A stretch of DNA of 64,000 nucleotides from Eucalyptus grandis (lineage: Eukaryota; Streptophyta; Magnoliopsida; Myrtales; Myrtaceae): contig NC_052613.1 of assembly GCF_016545825.1 (NCBI RefSeq), forward strand, positions 2,728,001 through 2,792,000, written 5' to 3'. Shown in pieces: positions 27,862-38,215 of this stretch; the stretch's first letter is position 1; every line of letters starts with the position of its first letter. Both the position numbers and the translations under genes were made by a program. The notes beneath the pieces are model-generated. The model was not told the origin of the DNA and made no database searches. It saw nothing but the letters and a program-made list of their open reading frames with translations.

Positions 27862-28905
27862 AAATGCTAGTATCACCACCTAGAGGGGGTGAATAAGTGT
27901 TTAAGAAAAAAATTTAACAATTAAAATCAAAATATATTCTATTGCGAGCAAAGCCTATGAATAAGTTAAAGTACGATTAAAAGCGTCACCAGACTTTTGA
28001 AGAAAATTCAGACTCAAATAAGAAATTGATTAGAATTTTGAGAAATCTAAAAGAAAATTACAATAGATAAGTTGAAAAGAGTTAAGGGAAGATAAAATTG
28101 CACACGAGATTTATATTGGTTTGGCTTAGATCAAGCCTACGTCCACTCTTCTACACTGATAGCCTTCTAGTTGAAATTAACTAAAGTATCAATAGAGAAA
28201 TGCAATGTTTCGAGCGCAAACACTCAATGGAAGATTTCTTTTTCCCTCAGTAAGTCACTCTTCTTGTGATTTTCTCTCTTGAATATAATTTGTAAGCACT
28301 GTCATTGAAGAGCAAGTGGTTGGAAATGCTTCAAATTTTGGAATTTCAATTTTTGCGCACTATCTCAAATAGACTGAATGACCTCCTTAAATACTCCTTT
28401 ACGCCTTACTAGCCGTTGGCATTCTCTAGAAGAATTTCTTCCAATTAATCCATTGGACATAATCGATTAAGGAAATCTTGTAACCATTTGAAAATTGAGA
28501 TGACAATCTGTTGATTTCGATTGTCCATACAATCAGAATCTAGGTTTCCATAAATAGATGCTTCCGAAAAAAGATATTGTCTTCAAGATTGATTTCATCA
28601 ATTCGTGATTGATTCTATCTATGTATTTATAAAGGATAAGTGAGATTCTTCGCCAAAAAGCCAGCTATTAAAGATAAATCTCTATAACGTTCATACTGAA
28701 TCCTTATCATAAGATCAATAATCCTAAGTCTGATTATATCTTCGTTCTGGACTTGGTTTCAATCTGGATTACGTCAGAGTGGAAAAGACTTATGAAATGA
28801 ATAGACTTTGACAAGAGTCCGTGATATGACTTCAGAAGTCTATTATTTTTTGGAATAAGAATAAAAATAAAAACAAGAAAGTTTTGTCAGCTTCAAAACC
28901 TAGTA
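27862..28905. mobile_element. Insertion of ~1 kb with LTR-like start
   Basis: Absent from the sister unit (about 44140). The left end carries ACCACCTAGAGGGGGTGAAT, a motif I associate with the start of plant LTR-type repeats. The exact ends and the target duplication could not be fixed. There are no long frames. Confidence 0.4.
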
Positions 28906-29423
28906 GGAGTTTTTTAATACCTGAATCTCATCTTGAGTCGTGTTTGCAATGATTAGTCTTTGGCTTTGGTATCGGTGTCGTTCACGATGCAATTCACTCC
29001 CGAGTCCGATCATGGGCGAAATTGTATCAGCTGATTGCTTTGAATTGTAGAATTGATGTGCAAATTTGATGCATGGGGGAGAGTATATATTAACTGAATT
29101 GAGGAGAATTGATTTTTTTTTGGGGGGGGTGTGGGCGACTAGCACTTTTTCAGTGGGTTTTTGAATTTTGACCCAAAAGGGTGTTTTGAATTAGATGCTT
29201 GCGGCTGTGGATACTGCTATCATCTCGTGGTGCTGGTTGCTGAATTGATAATGCAAGTCATTAACCTTAAACTATCATGTAAGGAGAGAAGTGCTAACAA
29301 TACTAGCACTTACAATGGGTTTTGAATTTTGAGGAAAAATTGATTTTGAATTAGATTTTTGTGGCAGTGGATTTTGCGATGATTTCATGTTGGTTACTGA
29401 ATTGATAATGCAAATCACTAACG
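28906..29423. repeat. Downstream of glutaredoxin exon, shared with 44150-44627
   Basis: Two nested direct repeats: the block around 29150-29290 (AGCACTTTTTCAGTGGGTTT, AACTATCATG) is echoed at 29300-29440 (AGCACTTACAATGGGTTT, AATCTACCACG). The same duplication is in the 44.3-44.6 kb copy. No exon is seen. Confidence 0.45.
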
Positions 29424-29798
29424 CTAATCTACCACGTGTAATGAGGAAATTCCTAGCGGATTGAAGAGATTACTGTCGCCGGTATAGTATAGTTCTGTTA
29501 GAACTCGATTGTTGCAGACCCAAAGTGGCAGCAGCTCATAATGAGAGTTTTGGAGATTGCTTAAATTGCTTTGACATTTAATTGCTCCAACCGGATCAAT
29601 GATCTTTCTTCCGCCAATTTTGGTAGGCTTCAAGATCACGATGACATTGAGGCGAGCCACCTGATCACAACGATCTAGGGTTTCCATCATCTCTTGCTCA
29701 TCAAGGAGATATTGAATCTTTCAGAGCAAGATGTTATAGTTCTCATTGTCCAGTTTCTCATCCTTGTTCAAATCATCAAAAAAATTTCTTACAGCCAT
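29424..29798 (-). mobile_element. Copia-type gag start, degenerate
   Basis: Minus-strand frame beginning MAVRNFFDDLNKDEKLD with NENYNILL, one in-frame stop, then KIQYLLDEQEMMETLDRCD. The LDGxNYxxW...KIxYLLxEQE pattern is that of copia (UBN2-type) gag N-termini. Downstream it continues as an open, unrecognised tail to 29424. The sister copy at 44628-45008 has the same stop but has lost the ATG (ATA). A primer site lies upstream at 30171-30185 in the same orientation. It is a relic, not a host gene. Confidence 0.5.
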
Positions 29799-30170
29799 TT
29801 TCAACTACATTCAAGAAATGCGCATGAGATATTAATAATTAGCACTATCACTATTTTGCAGCATTGATCTAAATTACATAATAAAATTTTTATGCAAGTC
29901 ACAAGATCAAAAATTTGCCATGCTCTTGATCATCTCCTGTGCCCAAGTACTCAATCATTATATGTAATTTAATATGCGTAGAAATAAATTGTAGGAGAAA
30001 ACTAATAAGTCTCAACTTAACTAAAAACACACTCCCACTTAACTATCGCATAGACTTTCTTGATTGATGTTAAGCATTAAATCAATAACATATATAAACA
30101 AAAGTATCATATGATACTTACCAAACTCTAAATTAGTGATTCTAACATTCACAATGAATAGAGTCCATTA

Positions 30171-30185
30171 CTCACTTTGATACCA
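30171..30185 (-). other. Retrotransposon primer-binding site (minus strand)
   Basis: Reads TGGTATCAAAGTGAG on the minus strand, matching the start of the usual TGGTATCA(G/A)AGC-type primer site complementary to initiator Met-tRNA. It is upstream of the gag start at 29798. The adjoining LTR is probably the unassigned sequence at 30187-30409. Confidence 0.45.
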
Positions 30186-30515
30186 ACATTGAAGAATGGG
30201 CAGCGGAAATGTAGCACAATTATTTAACTACATATCTCTTGCGGTCTCAACATCAATTCCTCTAGAATGACGGGACTATTTTACATTGTTAGTCAAATCC
30301 ATAATCTTCATGTAATATTTCTTCGAATCCGTAAACAACTCATTGGCAAACTCATACTACTCGAGTAAGAGTTGGGTTCCTTTAGAATGACAGGACTATT
30401 TTCAATGATGCACGGACCCCTAGAGTGTTATAACTTGGTACAAAGGGACACTTAAGTACCATAACTTACGAAAGTGACACTTAAGTGCCAAAATCGGAGA
30501 GAAATGGATCACTTA

Positions 30516-32942
30516 GGTGCGCATGACAAAATTTCTGAAATAGAAATTGATTTCTGGTTAGAAATTGATTTCTCAATTTCTATTCCCTAAACAAGTTTCT
30601 GAGTAAAGAAACCCGTTTGATAACGACTCAAAATTTCTATTTTTGGAATAGAAATCCGTTTGATAACATAATAAAGTTTCTTTTTCTAGGAATAGAAATT
30701 GATTAGATAACAACATAGAAAATCCTCAAATACAAAATAATAGTCAAAATAATACTAATAGAAAAGCAAAGAAGCTTTGATTTGGGGCATCTCATGTTTC
30801 TACATCAGATCAAATCATCATTCATAGAACTGAAGAAAAACGCTTCACACATTCCACTGATGCATTCAAGCAAAGTGAATGCTATTGGACACCACCAGAA
30901 AAGAACTTGACATTTATGTCACCATTGTCTTTTTTTCCATTAGTTAAATGAAACAAGAAAGAAGCATGGGCAAAAGGAAATCAGTTATTCTGATTGAAGG
31001 AAGTTGGATCTTAACATAATGGACTCTTGAGTGGGAACAACTGAATACAATTGAAGCAAAGGAAGATAGGTGGTTAATGGAAGCACGATGACAAGCGAGC
31101 AGAGGAGCAAATGGATCAGAAGAAAGAGGACCTAATTACATGAATGTGACAGTATGATATTTTGGTCATTGATCAATAAAATAATGAGAACACATAATAT
31201 ATTAAAAAGATAACTTATTATTATTGTTATTTGCTTTAGTTTGTCTTTCTTTTCTCTTTGTCCTCCGATAATTGTTATGTAACAGAATATTTTTGAATCC
31301 ATTATTCATAAAAAAAAAATTCCTGCGAATTTTGAAACCCACAATTTCAACCAAACATTTTTACTTGAAAATAAAAACAACAATTTATTATCCAGAGAGA
31401 AAGCAGTGAATAAAGTTTACATAACAACAACTCGAATTTGATCAACTGCCACACTCGGACATTTTTTCCTTGCATCAAACTTGGGTTGTATACCACAAGG
31501 TTTATAAAAGTCTATATAATTAAATCCATAACGCCAACAGAGCAGCGAAGAGCAGCAATCAGTAAGTGAAGGAAAAGCGACAACTTCGACATATGAACGA
31601 CCTGCGACCATAAAGGGTTTCTCTACACCTAAACAATTATGCTACATGTATCTTGAACACCTCAAGCTAGAAAATAAACCCGGGACATGCTCAGCTTAGA
31701 TGACGATTCAGCAACATATTAGAAGGGGTATCTAATTTGATGAGAGCAGAGCAAACCAACGCACTAAAGGAACGAGGGTTCTTGGCCATCAAAGGATGGA
31801 TCAGGAGCTACGTCGCCAGCTCAACATACCAAGCAGTAATGTACATGTAACACTACACAATTCTCAAATCAATGCTAATGTCTCTGGGGCAAATTGTCGA
31901 ATAGGTGGTGAATGCGAACTTGAGAGGTTTGGTAGTTCAGTAGATAGATACATTCAATGAATCGGCATGACGTGAGATGGTTATCCAAATGAATCAACAA
32001 ATTCGAAGGCAAACAAAGAACGATCCAACATTAGAGTGCTCTCAATCGAAGAGAAACAAAACATCCTAGGATGATTACTTGGGATCAGCTACAGTGACGC
32101 ATTACTTGAATCGCAGGGGCGGAAGAGAGCTGTGACAAAGCGGAGAACGCACTCACTGGAAATGATGGCGCCGATCGGGGGTAGGATGGTCGTCGACGTG
32201 GAGCGGCGCAATCAATGAGGGCCTAGGGTTGAGGACATAGTTGGAGTCGACGGCAGCAAGCAAATGGAGTGGACGCTTGCGAGCGGACAAAGTGGATGCT
32301 GCCGAGAGGAGTCAATGACTGCAAGGAGGACGAAGTCAGAGTCGACGACGAGGTGAGCGATGATGTGACCGACGAGAGGATGGGGTTGGAGTCGACGGGG
32401 CTAGGGAGGATGGAGTCATAATTGATGGTGAGATGAGCAACGATCTAACCGACAAGAGGACGGTGATGGTAGGGAGGGCCGCGTGTTCCGATCTCGGAGA
32501 CGAACCCAAGATGGGTTCGATGAGATCAAATCCAGCGAAGTCGTTGACTACGGGGAGGATGAAGTTAGAGTCGACGGCGAGGTGAGCGATGATGTCACCG
32601 GCGAGAGGACGAGTTGGAGTTGATGGTAAGGATGGACAGATTCGGAGTCGACGGTGCTAGGGTTTTTGGTTGAAGCGTTGAGGAGAAGGAACGCCCCCGT
32701 TTGGTGAATGAAGAAGATGTCAAAATTGGAGAAAAGAAGAAACGATTTCTATTTCTATTTCAGAAACCGAGAAGCTACAATTTCTAGCTTCGATTTTTCA
32801 TTCAAATCAATTTTTGGAATAGAAATATGTTTCAAAAATAGAGAAATCAAATTGCGTTACCAAACGGATTTCTATTCCAAACCTATTCCAGGGAACAGAG
32901 AAATAGAGAAATCAAGAAACAAAAATTTTATCGTGCGCAGCC
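30516..32942. mobile_element. Harbinger-like element (2.4 kb) nested in the left arm
   Basis: Starts GGTGCGCATGACAAAATTT and ends AAATTTTATCGTGCGCAGCC, flanked by TTA on both sides (30513-30515, 32943-32945). When removed, the host arm reads GGATCACTTAAGTACC, matching its right-arm partner. The 3-bp TTA duplication and terminal repeat point to PIF/Harbinger. The interior (30770-32690) is largely unidentified, with no transposase recognised. Confidence 0.65.
32320..32640. repeat. Imperfect GC-rich minisatellite
   Basis: Repeated words GAGTCGACG, GAGGTGAGCGATGATGT and CGAGAGGA recur at irregular spacing inside the Harbinger-like element, suggesting a diverged minisatellite or a captured GC-rich fragment. 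Confidence 0.45.
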
Positions 32943-33375
32943 TTAAGTACCACTCGGCCAAAATGCGACCTTTCAATTTTCTGGCGAAACAAGTGCAAAA
33001 TGGCGTCGTTTTGGTGCTAACATGGTAAAAAATTTAATATAAAATTTAATTTAAAACTAAATTTATTTAAAACATTTAAAAATATTTATAAAAAAAAAAA
33101 GAGAGCGGCGGCCGAGGGCTCGGGAAAGGCTAGCAACGAAGGGGGAGGGTTGACCGGGTCGCTTGGCCTTAGCCAGGGGCCAGCGACCTCGGCCAACTGG
33201 TGGCACGGGCCTGTGAGCCTTCGCCTCAATCTAGGGCGAGGGTCACAGCCCTCGCCTAGATTCAATGAGGGTCAACGACCCTTGGCCCTTGCTCGAGGCG
33301 ATCCCTAGCAAGCGGCGACCTTTGGCTTGGCCGGGCGAGGGTTGGTGACCCTCGCCAAATTTGGGCGAGGGCTTG

Positions 33376-33983
33376 GGGGTGCACAACAATAATTCTGTTC
33401 CGAAATAGTTCCGGAACAGAAATAGATTTTTCTATTTCTATTTCTAGAAGAGTTTCTAAGTAAAAAAACCGTTTGATAATGACACAAAAATTCTACTTTA
33501 AAAATAGAAATTCGTTTGATAATGACACAAATTTTTTTCCTTTCGGATGGCGGTCAACCGGCGATTGGCAAGGATGGACGGCGGCGAGCAACCGGTGGCC
33601 TGCAATCAGTAGCGGGCGATCGGTGACGGCAATCGGCGGCGGGGTCGGCAGCCGGCGATGGGCTATCGGCGGCGGTGGGTGGTGGGCGGCGACGGGTGGG
33701 TGGCGGCGGTGGCGGCGAGCAACCGACGGACGATGGTCGGCGGCGACGAATGAATGACCGATTGACGAACGATGAGAAGAATTTTTATTTTTGATCTCTA
33801 TTCCAAAAATAGAGAAGTAGAAAATTTTAGCTTCGATTTCTCTTCCAAACCTATTTCTCGGAATATAAATCTATTCCAGAAAAAAAAAAAACTTAATAGG
33901 TTTATCAAATAGATTTATCTTCCGAAACAGGTCTAGAACATAAAAACTATTTTTGGAACATAAATTTTGGTTATCATGCACCC
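33376..33983. mobile_element. Harbinger-like MITE (608 bp) with GC-rich core
   Basis: Starts GGGGTGCACAACAATAATTC and ends GGTTATCATGCACCC, flanked by TTG (33373-33375, 33984-33986). Terminal sequence is related to the elements at 30516-32942 and 42453-42662. The core (33540-33770) is a GGCGG/CGGTGG-rich simple stretch whose open frames are compositional. Confidence 0.6.
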
Positions 33984-34479
33984 TTGCGGGCCCTCGCCGG
34001 TTGGTCGGGTCGTTGGCCCCTAGCCAAGGCCCAAAGACCTTGGCCGACCCTCCCCTACTGTCGCCAACCTTTCCCGCCGGCGAGGAGCCCTCAACCGCCT
34101 CCCCTTTTTTTTTTTTGTTTTAATTTTTTTAATTTTTATTTTTTCAAAATATTTAATATTAAATTTTTTTATTAAATTTTTTACAAATAAATTTAATTTA
34201 ATTAATTTTTATATTATTTTGTTACCACGTCAATACCAAAACGACATCATTTTTGCATTGTCTGGCCACGTCAATGTGCAAAACGACACCATTTTGCACT
34301 CGCTTCGTCGGAAAATTGACATGTTAGCATTTTTGCCGGATTTTGGCCGGAGTGGCACTTAAGTGATCCATTTATCTTTGATTTTGACACTTAAGTGTCA
34401 TTTTTGTAAGTTATGGCACTTAAGTATCTCTTTTTGCCAAGTTATGGCACTTGAAGCGCTTTTGCCATTTTTCAGTGTT

Positions 34480-35190
34480 TTACAAGTCCTATGTTATTTG
34501 CTTGAGAGAAGCCCTACCTCTTCATAGAAGGCGAAAGAAGACCCTTAATTTTCCTCTATAACTCTCCATTACTCCACCGTTTTATCATATGATCGTGGAA
34601 GAATTATTATTTGTAACTCCCACATAATTAGAGGAGTTATTCTTTTGTAACCTTCACAATAGCAATGGAATAAAGAAGAGAAGGAGAAAGAGACAAGCGA
34701 AGGATGAGGCTGTTGACCAAGCTTGTCTCCATGCCACGACAAAAGAGTAGTTCTCGGGCCATCGGACAAAACATTGTTGGAAGATATGCGGCGATATCTC
34801 ATGATTTGATATGATCCGATTATGATTGTGTACAAATCAATTAAAGATTAGATTTAGATTAGATTTATTCATAGAATCTCTAACTCCCATTCATTATGTA
34901 CATCTTCTATTATATCTACAAGGAACTGTACACTAGACATTATTGAAGACAGAATACACAAAAAATTTCTCCAAGCTCTTCATCTCCAATCATGTTGATT
35001 GGTATCAGAGCAGTAAAGCTTTTGATCCTGCTTCTGCTCTCTTCTTCTTGTTTACTGCCAAGGTCTTTCAACCTTGTGTACAAGAATCAACAAGAAAGCA
35101 ATTTCCTCTTTTTTTAACCATGAATCAAAATTGACCTTCAGCTTCTGGCGAACGTCCACAGGAAACGAATCTAGTGCAACCTCTAGAAAA
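34480..35190 (+). mobile_element. Copia LTR end, primer site and gag start (truncated)
   Basis: The primer-binding site TGGTATCAGAGC is at 35000-35011, just after an LTR-like end near 34992. It is followed by a CT-rich leader and an ATG at 35119 that opens a gag-like start but meets TGA after four codons. At about 35190 it is joined to minus-strand pol sequence. The left end of the LTR is not certain. Confidence 0.55.
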
Positions 35191-35766
35191 CTTTCCTTCT
35201 TGAAAATTGATTTTGAATCTAGTGTCGCACAATTGGTTAATGCCGAGCAAATTATAATTAAGTACTCTTACCAAGGAGACATTGTTGATTGTGAGACTTT
35301 CAATTTTTACAGTTCCATACCCAACAATTCTTTCATTGTTGTTTCCACCAAAAGAGACTTTTCCACCATTTATTTGCATAAGTTTTATTAAACAACTTAA
35401 ATCTCCAGTTATACGCCTTGAACAGCCACTATCCAAATACCATTTAACATTTTTCTTGATATTAACTTGCAATTAAAAAGAAACTCAAGCTTTCTTTAGT
35501 ACTCACATTTTCTTGAGTCTAGAGGAGTTAGTGCAATAAGCAATCTTTGCCCATTCCTTCTTAACAGATCTCCAAACCATAGGACATTCTTTCTCAAAGT
35601 GTTCTGAGCTGTTGCACTTAGAACATTTGAGAGCACTTCGCCCAATAGGTTTTACAAAGACTTTTTGAAAATGATTTATGTAAATTTTTTTTGTAGGCCT
35701 TTGTTTGATTCTTTCCTTTACTTTTGGAAAATCAATTAGAGGAATAGTTTCAGAAGTCATTCCCAA
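35125..35766 (-). mobile_element. Copia gag zinc knuckle and protease fragment
   Basis: Minus strand, in order: 35766-35503 carries a CCHC zinc knuckle (CSKCNSSEHFEKEC, CX2CX4HX4C) from the end of gag. 35472 to about 35195 carries the aspartic protease region with WYLDSGCSRRITGD (copia D-S-G/C-S form), then GKVSFGGNNNERIVGYGTV and LLGINQLCD. A stop separates the two parts and integrase, RT and RNase H are absent, so it is dead. The frame beyond about 35195 belongs to the opposing fragment. Confidence 0.8.
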
Positions 35767-35829
35767 GCCTAATTTGTTAAAGTAAGGTCTTTGTACTAAA
35801 AGAATCTTTTCAACTTCTCGATCCTATTG

Positions 35830-36417
35830 AAAATATTTTGAAATATTTGAAATATCTTTTTCAAAAATGTATTTTCTTTTGAAAGAGAGTCTAGATTTTC
35901 TTTTAAAGTAACAAAACATTTATCTAAATTTTCAAACTTTTTTTTTCCAAAAAATTTCCTATTGCTTCAGTGTAGAATTCTCTCTTTTTAAATGTATCAG
36001 AAATCTTGAAATTTATCATGAAACTCCAAATTGAGTCCTAAAACATTTTTAAAATGTAATCAAGTCCTAAAATTTATCTCTTTAAACTTTCAAGAATTGT
36101 AATCATTGGAAGGATTTATACTCGACCAATTTGATAAGTTTTAGGACTCAATTATAATTTTGTGACAAATTTTAGAACTTCCAATATACTTATTCCTTAG
36201 ATTTATTTATGACCTCTTCTACCTTGACTATCAACCACTACATAGAATTCCACAAATCAAAAACGCCTAGGAGTGTGGTAGTTCACACATGACCATCTCA
36301 ATTCACATCTAAAGTAGGAGGAAATCTTAGGAAAACTGGGCAAGTTCTCATATCAATATGTTTCAAGCGTGAAGCGATTAAACAACCCTTTTGTGCTTTC
36401 CAAAGTGTAAAGAAAAA
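35830..36417. repeat. MITE remnant and spacer block a, second copy
   Basis: 35995-36197 is the left-damaged relative of the MITE at 5741-5954. 36198-36417 matches 5955-6170. Upstream sequence (35830-35990) is AT-rich and unidentified. Confidence 0.5.
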
Positions 36418-37057
36418 CATGGCTTCGAATTGGGTAGAACAATGAAATCGGATCATTTAGTTGGATAGAACAATCTAGTCAGATTTTGAAGTGTGATATC
36501 ACTTTCTTTAAGGATTTATTTGCCTCACAACGTTGTTAATGGTCCCTGGAAAATTTATATTCTAGTATTTCTAGTATTTCTCAAATGAAAATACTAGATA
36601 TCAATTCTAAGATTTCTCCAGAGTCTCTTAAAGGAAACAATTAGAAATAATGGCTGTATATTCTTTCGAAAGAAAACGAAAAATGAAAGAAAAACAGTAT
36701 GATCGAACATACACGTTCAGTAATTTATAGCAAAAACAAGTAGTTATATCCAAGCAAACACAACCTTCTAAGGATTAAGAAATTATGCTTGAACAGGTAC
36801 GAAGTTTGAGTAACCATTGGACGAAACAATAAAAATTCAAAATTAAATAAATAATAAACAAAAAAATAACCGTACTTCTTCATGAACAGTTGCAAAGTTT
36901 CAACAAGACTTATGGTTAATTTTTTATAAAAATAAATCCTAATATTTCAATTAATAAAAAATAATGATCATTGATCGTGTTAAATCTCTTCTACATGCAC
37001 ACTCACATTTTTTCAACGTGGGACATGGAATAAAAAGAATGACAAGCATAGAATCAT
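36418..37057. mobile_element. Unidentified ~640-bp insertion in block a
   Basis: Interrupts sequence that is continuous at 6165-6175. Ends with TTTTTTCAACGTGGGAC, a motif often seen near LTR-type ends in plants. Target duplication and class are not clear. No coding frame. Confidence 0.35.
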
Positions 37058-38215
37058 TAGCAAGTCTCAAGTGATTCAATAGATCATATGCACCAAGTCC
37101 CTAACTTCACTAACCATTATTAGCATCGTATGCTAAACGCCTACTCAATTATCTCAAGGCCTTAACATTATTTTATATGCCATATGGAATGGTCATTGTT
37201 TTTTTTTTTTTTATTATTCTTTTGGGGGGGAGGGGGAGGAGCAACGATGAATTGCCATTACATTTCAAGAGTAGTTGTTGATCCCAAAATAACACTAGGA
37301 AAGAATATGAAGACTTGAAAAGGAACACTTTGGACCGAGGGTCCAGAAAAGGTGGTGAAGAATCCGCACCATATGGGCTTGAGTGGAACTAGCCTGATTA
37401 TGTTTTTTCTTTTTCAAAAAGCCGAGTCGAAATACAAGAGCAAGGGCAATGAAACATGTTAAAGAGGGGACAATGTCCAAAGGTTGCAATTGAAGTCGTG
37501 GCCACTGAAAATTAGACGTCTAGATCACGTAGTTCTTTTTAGGTTTAAATTCTTCGCACTTCAATTTTTTTTTGCCGAGAGACAAATGGTTAGGTGATAG
37601 AAGAAAAAGTAATCAAAAGCATTGTCCCATAGGAAAAACCAATGAATAAGAAATCTTGATGGCAAAAGCTCTAGAAATTCAAAGGTAAACAAATTCAAAA
37701 GGAAAATGACAGAAAAAGGAAAAACAATTAAAGAGGGGATAATGTCCAAAGGTGCTGTCTAATCATGGTATGATTCTTTCACACTCGTGAGTAATTAGAT
37801 AAGATTTCTATAATAATACAAATAAAATGAGGTTTGCCAATTACCATCCAAAGGAGAGTTCATTGGTTTCATTATCACCAACACCTCTAAAACTTTTGAT
37901 TATTTCCAATATGCAATCACGGGCAAAATCAATATGAACCTTCCAATTAGGAAAATGATGGAAAAAAGAGAGGAGAAAAGCATTTGCGAGCTTGCCGACT
38001 GAGGGAAGACTCCATACGGTCAACTTTTCCCCTTCCATGGGGCAATTCTTCAAAAGAGAAAAGAGAACGATTTTTTTTTCAAAAAAAAAGAAGAGTATGA
38101 CCAAAAAAAAAAGTTTGCTAGTGACATGACGACATCGATCCACATCCATCTCTCTCTTGAACTTAGCCAAAATATAGTTGCCATTCACCCCTAGTTTAAC
38201 TTTCATAGTAAAAGG
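37058..38215. repeat. Spacer repeat unit 3, first part
   Basis: 37058-37120 resumes block a. 37110-37450 is an out-of-place copy of a segment found at 26580-26960. 37450-38210 matches 20010-20250 plus 23112-23620. The order differs from unit 2, so the unit has been rearranged. No gene. Confidence 0.55.
38086..38215. repeat. Left copy of a ~125-bp direct duplication flanking the Pack-MULE
   Basis: From the AGTATGACC motif to CATAGTAAAAG, repeated at about 39766-39904 to the right of the element. The sister units have a single copy. Confidence 0.65.

Larger units (their letters stand above)
30410..34472. mobile_element. Foldback / Mutator-like element with long inverted arms
   Basis: The left arm (from ~30411, containing GACACTTAAGTACCATAAC) and right arm (to ~34472, containing GTTATGGCACTTAAGTATC) are inverted copies. 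After removing the nested element at 30516-32942, the arms extend several hundred bp: 32943-33200 pairs with 33985-34360, including GC-rich patches with GGCCAGCGACC/GGTCGTTGGCC-type words. No transposase frame is seen, so it is non-autonomous. The target duplication could not be defined. Confidence 0.6.

Noticed and set aside
33473..33757. Gly/Trp/Arg-rich frame at 33.5-33.8 kb
   Set aside because: Arises from a GGCGG-rich simple stretch inside a MITE.
35000..35011. Possible tRNA gene around TGGTATCAGAGC
   Set aside because: This is the complement of a tRNA 3' end (a retrotransposon primer site), with no cloverleaf around it.
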